Shown here: positions 6,241-13,859 of the stretch, piece by piece
Position numbering within the stretch: position 1 is the stretch's first letter
Layout of the letters: the number at the start of each line of letters is the position of its first letter
NCBI GenBank assembly: GCA_002422285.1
Contig: DIUF01000032.1
Location: 1 to 13,973, forward strand
DNA from: Flavobacteriales bacterium UBA6165
GTDB lineage: Bacteria > Bacteroidota > Bacteroidia > Flavobacteriales_D > Crocinitomicaceae
Direction of reading: 5' to 3'
Length of the DNA: 13,973 nt
The notes under the pieces: generated by a model
What the model was told of the DNA's origin: nothing
Databases searched by the model: none
What the model saw: the letters and a program-made list of their open reading frames with translations, nothing else
Made by a program: the position numbers and the translations under genes

Positions 6241-7599
6241 ATGAAGAATTTTAATATTGCAATAGTAGAGGATGACCCAATATACAGTAAAATGCTTAAG
6301 CATAAGCTGTCATTGAATCCTGAATACAATGTTAATTTGTACGGGTCGGCGAATGAGTTTCTTGATGATCGGACGAGCTCTTGTGATGTGCTTACACTAG
6401 ATTTGAATTTACCCGACATGTCAGGTCTTGAGTTGATGCAGGCTGTGCGCAAAGTAAATCCTGAACTGCATGTAATTGTTTTGTCAGGGCAAGATAAAGT
6501 TGACACAGCAGTTGAATTGTTCAAACTTGGCATATTTGATTACATCGTGAAGGATGAGCATGCAATGGAGAAGTTGTGGTATTCTGTTCATAAGGCAACA
6601 AATCATGTTGAGCTCTCTCAGGAGGTGATGGAATTGCGTAAAGAGCTAAGCAAAAAACATGATTTCAGAAAGGAAATTATTGGCTCAAGTGAAGCCATTC
6701 AAAATGTATTTAGTTTGATCGAAAAAGCAGCGAATAACAATATTAGTATTGTGATCACTGGCGAAACGGGAACGGGAAAAGAATTGGTGGCAAAAGCAGT
6801 ACATTTTAATTCTCAGAGACAGGGTAAACCTTTTGTGGCTGTTAATGTTGCCGCAATTCCAAAGGAGTTGGTTGAGAGTGAGATGTTTGGTTATGAATCG
6901 GGAGCGTTTACTGGCGCCAATCAATCTAGATCTGGCAAGCTTGAGGAGGCCAAAGGTGGAACGCTGTTTTTGGATGAAATTGCTGAAATGGATTTATCTA
7001 TGCAAGTCAAGTTATTGCGTGTGCTTCAAGAAATGGAGGTAACACGCTTGGGATCCAATAAGTTGATTCCGCTCGATTTCAGACTTATTGTTGCTTCTCA
7101 CAAGAACTTATTAAAGGAAGTACATAATGGCAATTTCAGGGAGGATCTGTATTACAGACTTTTGGGCTTAACGATTGACATCCCTCCACTGAGACGAAGA
7201 AAGAGCGATATTCTGTTAATCGCAAATCATTTTATAAAAAAATTTGCTAAAGAAAATGGCTTGTTAGCGAAGGACTTTTCGTCAGAAGCAAAAACTTATT
7301 TGAGTAAGCTCCCTTTTCCTGGTAATGTCCGCGAGTTGAAAGCTATTGTGGAAACAGGTTTCGTAATGAGTGATACAGAACAAATTGAAATTCAAGATTT
7401 ACAAGTAAGTGTTGGTATTGAATTTAATGTTGATAATTTATTAAGTGAAGAAATTTCCCTTGAGAATTATACCAATCAAATCATACAGTCGCATTTGATG
7501 AAAAATCGCTTTAACGTGGTTCAAACAGCAAAAGAATTGCAAATCGGAAAATCAACCATCTATAGATTGGTGAAAGAGGGGAAACTATACTTGCAATAA
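6241..7599 (+). CDS. NtrC-family sigma-54-dependent response regulator (REC-AAA+-Fis HTH)
   Basis: 452 residues, the usual NtrC/AtoC length, with all three domains intact. The receiver (1-120) has the acidic pocket E10-D11-D12, the predicted phospho-acceptor Asp54 in LTLDLNLPDMSG, Ser82 and Lys104. The AAA+ domain (about 145-375) has Walker A GETGTGK (174-180), the sigma-54-contacting GAFTGA loop (221-226), Walker B TLFLDE (241-246) and arginines in NFREDLYYRL (299-308) suited to ATP sensing between subunits. The C-terminus (about 405-452) is a Fis-type helix-turn-helix, NVVQTAKELQIGKSTIYRLV. Phosphorylation should promote oligomerisation and ATP-driven opening of sigma-54 promoters. It is the first gene of the cassette, 39 bp before the FIST gene and upstream of the kinase, which makes it the likely output of that pair. 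Its targets are not evident; the dyad at 1407-1423 is one candidate binding site. Confidence 0.95.
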   Translation: MKNFNIAIVEDDPIYSKMLKHKLSLNPEYNVNLYGSANEFLDDRTSSCDVLTLDLNLPDMSGLELMQAVRKVNPELHVIVLSGQDKVDTAVELFKLGIFDYIVKDEHAMEKLWYSVHKATNHVELSQEVMELRKELSKKHDFRKEIIGSSEAIQNVFSLIEKAANNNISIVITGETGTGKELVAKAVHFNSQRQGKPFVAVNVAAIPKELVESEMFGYESGAFTGANQSRSGKLEEAKGGTLFLDEIAEMDLSMQVKLLRVLQEMEVTRLGSNKLIPLDFRLIVASHKNLLKEVHNGNFREDLYYRLLGLTIDIPPLRRRKSDILLIANHFIKKFAKENGLLAKDFSSEAKTYLSKLPFPGNVRELKAIVETGFVMSDTEQIEIQDLQVSVGIEFNVDNLLSEEISLENYTNQIIQSHLMKNRFNVVQTAKELQIGKSTIYRLVKEGKLYLQ

Positions 7600-7638
7600 G
7601 TCCTTGATGATCTGATTATTTTAAGAACAATATAGAAT

Positions 7639-8745
7639 ATGAAAAACACCAAAACAGACAATTATTTTTTTGAAAATATTGCAAATCTCAAATCACTCGA
7701 TAACACAATTAAACGCATTAATGAAAACGATGATTTTTTATCAGCACTAATTTTTATTGGCGATGATAATAATTTCACTGCTGAAGAAATCAACAACGCT
7801 TTAAAACAAGTTCGAAAGCCTATTGTTGGAGGAGTTTTCACTGGTCTGCTAGACAAGGGTGTAAATTATAGTCAAGGCATTCTGTCGCTTGGTCTGCCGT
7901 ATGCATTGGACACAAAAGTTATTGATCTTTCTGATGAGGTTAAGATTCACGCAGGTGTTCGCGATTTTTATGAAACAACGGACTGTAAAGACAAGTCTAT
8001 GGTTGTTTTTGTTGATGCTTTTGCAGACAATAAAATTACTTTTATTGAACAGCTTTACAATCATTTTGGCATTTCTGTTAGCTACGTTGGAGGTGGTGCA
8101 GGTTCCTTATCTTTTAAAAGAAAACCTGTAGTTTTCAATGAACATGGAATATTTGAAAATAGTGCAGTGCTAGGTATGATGGATAAAAACATCCAAGTGG
8201 GGGTCTCTCATGGCTGGACACCAATTTCCAACCCGCTAAAAGTTACCGAAACCGATGGGAACATCGTAAAATCCATTGATTGGGAACCAGCCTTGGATGT
8301 TTATCAAAAGTTGATTAAGGAACATTCGGGACTCATTCCGAATAAAGAAAATTTCTTTGACGTTGCTAAATCATATCCTTTCGGAATTTCAAAAATACAA
8401 TCCAATTTTGTGGTGAGAGATCCTATTTCAATTCATGAGTCAGGATTATTAATTGTTGACGAGATACCGCAAGGAGAATTTATTTATGTTTTACACGGGG
8501 ACAAAGAAAAATTATTAAAAGGCGCTGCTGATGCCCGAGACAGAGGTGTTTCAAACAGAGAAAGCGCTGTATTCTGTATTGATTGTATTTCGAGGGTTTT
8601 GTACCTCGGTGATGATTTTGGTGAAGAGATTTACACCATTGATAAGACGAAAAATATATTTGGGATTTTCAGTTTGGGTGAAATTGCCAACTTTGGTACC
8701 AATTTGGAAATTTTTAATAAAACAATTGTGGTAACCCAATTTTGA
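7639..8745 (+). CDS. FIST-domain sensor protein (NosP-like candidate)
   Basis: 368 residues containing FIST N- and C-terminal domains and little else. The N-terminal part has PIVGGVFTGLL (61-71), SYVGGGAGSLSF (148-159) and the GVSHGWTPI segment (188-196, His191). The FIST_C part (about 215-355) ends in CIDCISRVLYLG (313-324) and IFGIFSLGEIAN (340-351), a typical closing motif. There is no signal peptide or membrane helix, so it is cytoplasmic. FIST domains are ligand-binding sensors. In proteobacteria the FIST haemoprotein NosP binds nitric oxide and controls the kinase NahK encoded beside it. Here the kinase ATG follows 2 bp after this stop, and a sigma-54 regulator precedes it, so a sensor-kinase partnership is likely. 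Whether it binds haem cannot be read from sequence; candidate ligands include His104, His142, His191 and His286. An amino-acid or other small-molecule ligand is also possible. Confidence 0.88.
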   Translation: MKNTKTDNYFFENIANLKSLDNTIKRINENDDFLSALIFIGDDNNFTAEEINNALKQVRKPIVGGVFTGLLDKGVNYSQGILSLGLPYALDTKVIDLSDEVKIHAGVRDFYETTDCKDKSMVVFVDAFADNKITFIEQLYNHFGISVSYVGGGAGSLSFKRKPVVFNEHGIFENSAVLGMMDKNIQVGVSHGWTPISNPLKVTETDGNIVKSIDWEPALDVYQKLIKEHSGLIPNKENFFDVAKSYPFGISKIQSNFVVRDPISIHESGLLIVDEIPQGEFIYVLHGDKEKLLKGAADARDRGVSNRESAVFCIDCISRVLYLGDDFGEEIYTIDKTKNIFGIFSLGEIANFGTNLEIFNKTIVVTQF

Positions 8746-8747
8746 TA

Positions 8748-11700
8748 ATGAATAGTAACCATTTAGTCAATACAAGTGTTCTTTTGGATTTAGCTCTTTC
8801 ACTCGCAGGTGAAATTGAGGAGGATTTAATTGTCAAAAAAGCACTTTCGCTCTATCTGCGAAAACTCGATTGTTTTGCTGTGGCCATCGCAAAGTACGAT
8901 GAGGCAGAAGAAAATTGTCAAATCAGTGTGTTGCCACATTCCTTCAAGCGCCATAGTGTATGGGAGCTGCTTGAGGAAAAATGTTTGGTCGGTGCTCTGT
9001 CAGATGACGATTTCAGTGAGTTTTTAATGGATGACTTCATTTTTTATATCTATAAACTCAACGGATATGGTCATCTAATTTTGGGTAAAAAGACATCGTT
9101 TGAATCCAAAGTAATTAAAGAACTTAAACCAGTTGTTCAAAACCTAGCTAAAACACTTGTTCTCTCAAATGAAACACAAAAGAGGGTCAAACTTGAAAAG
9201 GAGAACCAATATCATCTTACGCGCTTACAACTTTTGGAGAAATTCATCAAAAACAGCAATGATGGTTTACAAGTGTGTGACTCTAAAGGCAACATGGTTT
9301 ATATGAATAATGAATCATGTAAAAGGCTGAATATAAATCCAGAAGATATTGATAATTATAAAGTGAGTGATTTTGAACCCTTATTTTTGGAAGCAGGGGC
9401 TTGGGAAAAACATTTGGAGGAATTGCGAATAACAGAGCGTCTATTAATACGTAGTTTCAACCTCAATCAACACGATGGAAGTGCAATTCCTGTAGAAGTG
9501 TCTGTAAACCTTGAAATCATAGAAGGTGAAGAGTACATTACCGCTGTATCGCGGGACATATCAAATCGAGTGAAGATTGAAACAGAACTCGCAATTAAGG
9601 AGAAAATGTTGTTTGCCATTTCTCAAGCTACTTCGATTCTGCTTTATGAACCCAACATATTCAAAGCAATTTCAAAAGCTCTTTGCTTGATTGGCGAGGC
9701 AGTAGCTGCAGACCGTACTTATTTATTTACCACGTCGATGCATGAGGAGTATGGTTTGGTAGTTTCTCAAAGATTAGAGTGGAATTCTGGTGCTGCGAGT
9801 CCACAAATTGATAACCCAGAATTACAAGATGTCCCAGTCTTACTCTTCGATGAGTTTATGGAAAATGTAAACAAGCAATTGCCTTTTCACGATTTGGTAA
9901 AAAATTTGAAAGATTCTGATTTAAAATCAATTCTTGAAGAGCAAGAAATCATCTCCATCCTTATTATTCCAATATTTTTAGAAAATAAGTTTTGGGGCTT
10001 TGTGGGTTATGACGAATGTAAATATGAAAGAATTTGGTCAGAAGCGGAATTAACGATTTTACAAACATTTGCCACGAGTATATCTTATGCTTTAGAACGT
10101 CAATCTAGTGCGGAAAAAATAGAAAGTTTGGCTCTTTTTACTTCCGAAAGTCCAAATCCATTATTTCGGGTGGACCGCATGGGTAATATCTTACTGAAAA
10201 ACGATAATTCTAGTGATCTTGATATTATCAGATACAATGGAAAGGAATACAATTTAAATGGTTTTTTAAATCAAGTTGTGACAATTTTGGACGATGAACA
10301 AGCTATAAATTATTATGAAATCAGTGATCTCAATAACAATTATTACACGGTAACATCCAAGTTGTCAAGAGACAAGGATCACATCAATCTGTATTTTAAT
10401 AATATCACTTTGTTTAAAAAGGCTCAAGCTGAACTTAATTTTGCTCGTGAACAGATAGAAAATATCGTAATCAGCATGGATGATGTGGTGTGGTCGATTA
10501 GTTTCCCTGATTTTGAGCTCATTTTTGTCTCTAATTCGGCTGAAAAGCTATTGGGAATAAAGCCTGAGCAACTTTTGCATGACCGTAGTATTTGGACAAA
10601 GTTTATTTTCGAAGAAGACACCGATATATTCGATTCAATTCTTGAAGATATCTTGTTAAAAGGAATTTTAGAGAAAGAGTTGAGAATTATAACCCAATCA
10701 GGATCTGTCAAATGGATTTTGATCAAGATGAGGTTGATAGAAATTAGCGCTGATGAAAAGCGAATCGATGGACGATTTATTGATATAACTGATAGGAAGC
10801 GTTTTGAAGAGGAGTTGAGTCTGGCTAAAGAAAAAGCCGAATTATCAAATCGAGCCAAAGAAGATTTCGTTGCCAATATCAGTCATGAAATCAGAACGCC
10901 TTTAAATGCTATTATCGGGCTTTCTGGAGAACTAGCTAGGCATACTCTAGAAAATGAAACCAAAGTACTTGTCAATCACATCGGCTCTTCAGGTAAACAT
11001 CTTTTATCTTTGGTCAACAATATCCTCGATTTTTCTAAAATTAATGACGGGCAACTGACACTTGAACAAAAGAATTTTAGTTTCTCTCTAGCTATTGACC
11101 AAATCAAGTCAATTATTGCGCTCAGTTCCGATGAAAAATCACTTGTTATTGATTATAATATCGATCCAAATTTAAGTCTGTATCATATTGGAGATGAGTT
11201 GCGTATCAAACAAGTTCTTTTAAATATCCTCAGCAATGCGGTTAAATTTACCGACGAGGGTTCGATCAAATTCGATCTTTTTGTAAAGAAAACTGACGAC
11301 ATTGGGCAAGAACTTGAAATAAGGATTGAAGATACAGGTATCGGCATGAGCCCTGATTTTATTCCTAACTTGTTTGATAAATTTGCGCAAGAAGAATATT
11401 CATCAACGCGCAGAGTTGGTGGATTTGGTCTTGGTATGGCTATTTCATATAAACTCATTCAACTCATGAATGGCAACATTCACGTAAAGAGTGAAAAAGA
11501 AGTGGGGTCAATTTTTACAATTAATCTTAAATTACCAATTGGGAATAATGTTGAAATCGATACTAGTCAGTTAAGTATGTCTAAGCTATTAGATGGGTTA
11601 AAAGTGCTCGTTGTAGAAGATAATGAAATCAACCGATTGGTTGCTCGAACTGTTTTAACTAGATTGAAAGTTACTGTTTTTGAGTGTGATAACGGAAAAG

Positions 11701-12341
11701 AAGCTATCGAGTTCTTGCAAGAAAACACTGTAGATGTGGTTTTAATGGACGTGCAAATGCCAGTTATGAACGGTATAGAAGCTACAGAAATCATTAGAAC
11801 GAAACTGCAACTAACTATGCCAATTATCGCACTCTCTGCTGTCGCTCAGAAAAAAGACATAGACAATTGTTTGTCGGCTGGGATGAATGCATTTTTATTA
11901 AAACCTTTCGAAGAAAAAGATCTGTACGATACAATTTCAAGCCATTTGGAGAAGTCTGGCATATTGCTAAAATCTCCAACACATCAGGATATGACTTCAA
12001 CTGAAGTGCTTTATGATCTTGCTTTAATCAATAAAATCGCAAGCCAAGATGCAGATTTTGTAAAAAGTATTATTGAGCTTTTTATAAAACATATTCCCGA
12101 TGCAATTGATGAATTGAATAAAGCGCTTGAGCTAAAAGACTACGATAAAATTCGTAAAACCGTTCACCGAATTAAACCTAATATTCTAAATTTTGGAGTC
12201 AAATCAATTGAGGATGATATGCATTTTCTGCTCAATGAGAGTAGCCATTCTGACCATGATGCATATGCAAATAAAGTAGTAAGAATTTCTAATATATTGA
12301 TTCAAGTGTGCAAGGAACTAAGTATGGGCATAGAGATCTGA
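8748..12341 (+). CDS. Soluble hybrid histidine kinase (GAF-like, PAS, GAF, PAS, HisKA, HATPase, REC, HPt)
   Basis: 1197 residues from the ATG at 8748. A TTG two codons upstream (8742) is possible but would overlap the FIST stop. No transmembrane helix or signal peptide is visible, so sensing is cytosolic. Approximate order: GAF-like region 1-140; PAS 160-275; GAF 285-450; degenerate PAS-like 462-555; PAS 565-688; HisKA with His713 in NISHEIRTPLN; HATPase about 810-930 with N-box NILSNAVKF (826-834), DTGIG (862-866) and GGFGLGMA (891-898); receiver 951-1070 with E957/D958, phospho-acceptor Asp1001, Ser1030 and Lys1052; HPt about 1085-1190 with His1140 in VHRIKPN. All relay residues are intact, so a His713-Asp1001-His1140 chain can be drawn, ending at Asp54 of the regulator encoded at 6241 (inference). 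The gene lies 2 bp after the FIST gene, whose product is the best candidate for a partner sensing subunit. It is the last gene of the cassette. Confidence 0.95.
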   Translation: MNSNHLVNTSVLLDLALSLAGEIEEDLIVKKALSLYLRKLDCFAVAIAKYDEAEENCQISVLPHSFKRHSVWELLEEKCLVGALSDDDFSEFLMDDFIFYIYKLNGYGHLILGKKTSFESKVIKELKPVVQNLAKTLVLSNETQKRVKLEKENQYHLTRLQLLEKFIKNSNDGLQVCDSKGNMVYMNNESCKRLNINPEDIDNYKVSDFEPLFLEAGAWEKHLEELRITERLLIRSFNLNQHDGSAIPVEVSVNLEIIEGEEYITAVSRDISNRVKIETELAIKEKMLFAISQATSILLYEPNIFKAISKALCLIGEAVAADRTYLFTTSMHEEYGLVVSQRLEWNSGAASPQIDNPELQDVPVLLFDEFMENVNKQLPFHDLVKNLKDSDLKSILEEQEIISILIIPIFLENKFWGFVGYDECKYERIWSEAELTILQTFATSISYALERQSSAEKIESLALFTSESPNPLFRVDRMGNILLKNDNSSDLDIIRYNGKEYNLNGFLNQVVTILDDEQAINYYEISDLNNNYYTVTSKLSRDKDHINLYFNNITLFKKAQAELNFAREQIENIVISMDDVVWSISFPDFELIFVSNSAEKLLGIKPEQLLHDRSIWTKFIFEEDTDIFDSILEDILLKGILEKELRIITQSGSVKWILIKMRLIEISADEKRIDGRFIDITDRKRFEEELSLAKEKAELSNRAKEDFVANISHEIRTPLNAIIGLSGELARHTLENETKVLVNHIGSSGKHLLSLVNNILDFSKINDGQLTLEQKNFSFSLAIDQIKSIIALSSDEKSLVIDYNIDPNLSLYHIGDELRIKQVLLNILSNAVKFTDEGSIKFDLFVKKTDDIGQELEIRIEDTGIGMSPDFIPNLFDKFAQEEYSSTRRVGGFGLGMAISYKLIQLMNGNIHVKSEKEVGSIFTINLKLPIGNNVEIDTSQLSMSKLLDGLKVLVVEDNEINRLVARTVLTRLKVTVFECDNGKEAIEFLQENTVDVVLMDVQMPVMNGIEATEIIRTKLQLTMPIIALSAVAQKKDIDNCLSAGMNAFLLKPFEEKDLYDTISSHLEKSGILLKSPTHQDMTSTEVLYDLALINKIASQDADFVKSIIELFIKHIPDAIDELNKALELKDYDKIRKTVHRIKPNILNFGVKSIEDDMHFLLNESSHSDHDAYANKVVRISNILIQVCKELSMGIEI

Positions 12342-12654
12342 AAATAAATTGAAAAAATTAGAACCAGTCTAGGAACTTAGGTTACGCCAAATTGAGTAAT
12401 GTTTAATTTCTGGCATGCATCCAAAAGATAATGTATAAAGAAAATTGAGGAATTGGATTAAAGCTTAAAAGAATGTGAACGAAGAGATTTACAGTCAATT
12501 CTAATAAATTTATTCAATTACCAGAATTTCATTTACTTTTTCCATGCCCCCCCGTTGAAATCAATTTGCATTCTCCGTTCATGCATCATCACAGCAACGT
12601 ATTTTTGCATCAATCAGGCACAATAATTGAATAGACTTGTCAAAACTGGAATTT
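12342..12654. other. AT-rich intergenic region between the kinase and GH3 genes
   Basis: About 310 bases without a credible ORF. It holds a perfect 12-bp AT palindrome (AATAAATTTATT, 12503-12514) that could form a weak stem, a C7 run at 12546-12552, and a candidate -7 promoter element at 12600-12607. No strong GC stem with a U-tract follows the kinase stop, so how the cassette transcript ends is unclear. Confidence 0.55.
12600..12607 (+). promoter_or_regulatory. Candidate -7 element for the GH3 gene
   Basis: TATTTTTG matches the Bacteroidota -7 consensus TAnnTTTG exactly and would start transcription about 40 bases before the ATG at 12655. The nearest upstream TTTG (12565-12568) is 31 bp away, too far for a normal -33 element. 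At the correct spacing only GTTC (12577-12580) is seen, so the promoter would be weak or differently built. Confidence 0.35.
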
Positions 12655-13758
12655 ATGTTCAAAAGCGTATTACTTTTTTTCCTTGGACTCACCGTACCTA
12701 CTGCATTTTCTCAAAGCGAAAAACTCAGTCTTCGCGATTTCTTTAATCCGAACGCTATTTTGGATGCCGCCGTGGAAGCTCAATTCAATAAAATGGACGA
12801 TACGCTTCGTGTGGCGCAGTTGATTATGCCAGCTGCTGGGCGTTTGGGCGAATCCAATGAAAAAATTGAAGGCTATATCAAAAAGCGCTTGATTGGAGGC
12901 GTTTTGTTGCTCAATGGCACCATGGATGGATTTAAGAAAATGGTTGCGGATTTTAATGCGCTTAATTTGAAACATGGTGGTCTGCCGTTTTTCTACAGCG
13001 CTGACGCAGAGCCTTCTTTGGTCAATCGAAAAATTCAAGGTTCGGTGATTTACAAAAAAGCCAACGAAATCAAGACCATCGAAGAGGTTCGCAAAAGTGC
13101 TGAAACCATTTCCAAAGATTTGAAAGCCATTGGCATCAATTTCAATTTTGCACCTGTTGTGGATATGCCGCCCAACAAAACGGTAGGTTATAGAAGCATG
13201 GGTACCCATGAAGACAGCATTGTGCCTTGGGCTGCTGAGTTTATCCGCGTTACACAAGAAATGCAAATCATTGCAACGGCCAAGCATTTTCCGGGACATG
13301 GTTATGTGGTTGGCGACACGCACATGCAATTGGTATATATTGATGGTGAGATGCGCGAGGTGAAGAATTATCCTGCTCTAATTGCCGATGGCGTTTTGTC
13401 TATTATGATCGCTCACATTGCAGTGAAAAACAACGAAGAATACAACACCGATGGCTTGCCGGCTTCTGTTTCTCGAAAAATTGTTACGGATTTGTTGCGC
13501 AACAAACTTGGTTTCCAAGGTTTAATCGTTACCGACGCCATGAATATGGGTGGAGTAGCCAATGTGCCCAATGCTTCACGCCGCGCCATTGAAGCGGGTT
13601 GCGATATAATTTTGATGCCCCTCAATGTGGAACAAAGTCACAAAGAAATCTTTGAGAAATACCAATCCGATCCTATTTTCCGCGAGCAAGTTGATGCTTC
13701 AGTGAAACGCATTATTAGAATGAAATATTGCTTAGGCTTGATGGCGGAAGGCTTTTAG
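12655..13758 (+). CDS. Secreted glycoside hydrolase family 3 enzyme, NagZ-like beta-N-acetylhexosaminidase
   Basis: 367 residues from the ATG at 12655. A TTG at 12637 would add six residues before a clear signal peptide. I chose the ATG because it gives a classical one: hydrophobic core SVLLFFLGLTV and an AFS-Q cleavage site near residue 19. The mature part is a single GH3 TIM-barrel of NagZ size. Seen: MPAAGR (58-63), LIGGVLLLNGT (79-89), substrate-side YSADAEPS (114-121), FNFAPVVD (163-170), the family signature KHFPGHG (210-216) with the downstream acid/base pair in GDTH (D221, H223), and the nucleophile Asp294 in VTDAMNMGG. These fit retaining cleavage of beta-N-acetylglucosamine, typically from peptidoglycan fragments, here likely in the periplasm. 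The usual DQEGG segment is replaced by DAEPS. The beta-lactamase-like extension of longer Bacteroidota GH3 proteins is absent. It appears monocistronic. Confidence 0.9.
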   Translation: MFKSVLLFFLGLTVPTAFSQSEKLSLRDFFNPNAILDAAVEAQFNKMDDTLRVAQLIMPAAGRLGESNEKIEGYIKKRLIGGVLLLNGTMDGFKKMVADFNALNLKHGGLPFFYSADAEPSLVNRKIQGSVIYKKANEIKTIEEVRKSAETISKDLKAIGINFNFAPVVDMPPNKTVGYRSMGTHEDSIVPWAAEFIRVTQEMQIIATAKHFPGHGYVVGDTHMQLVYIDGEMREVKNYPALIADGVLSIMIAHIAVKNNEEYNTDGLPASVSRKIVTDLLRNKLGFQGLIVTDAMNMGGVANVPNASRRAIEAGCDIILMPLNVEQSHKEIFEKYQSDPIFREQVDASVKRIIRMKYCLGLMAEGF

Positions 13759-13859
13759 CTTTTGGCTATTAGTTCGCTACGCTTTGGCTTTTGGCAAACT
13801 TTTCGGCTAACAGCTAATCGCCAAGTGCCAACAGCTAACCGCCAACCGCTAACAACCAA
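13752..13859. repeat. Imperfect inverted and tandem repeat between convergent genes
   Basis: The left half is T/G-rich with repeated GGCTTTTGGC and GGCTATTAG units. The right half is C/A-rich with GCTAACAGCTAA and GCCAA units, so the halves are roughly complementary and could fold into a long imperfect hairpin. The right half contains two adjacent 21-bp units, 13809-13829 and 13830-13850, sharing AACAGCTAAYCGCCAA, plus the start of a third. The repeat begins at the GH3 stop and ends at the stop of the minus-strand gene, which suggests a bidirectional terminator or a dispersed intergenic repeat. Confidence 0.7.

Noticed and set aside
5879..6244. 121-codon plus-strand open frame overlapping the regulator ATG by four bases
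   Set aside because: Its product is dominated by F, I, L, K and N, as expected from T/A-rich noncoding DNA, with no domain or repeat. The best promoter candidate for the regulator lies inside it. The ATGA overlap alone is not enough.
8742..8747. TTG start for the hybrid kinase
   Set aside because: An ATG two codons later gives a 2-bp gap after the FIST stop and needs no rare start codon.
12670..13329. 219-codon minus-strand open frame inside the GH3 gene
   Set aside because: It is antisense to the GH3 catalytic domain, including the KHFPGHG motif, and has no coherent domain of its own.
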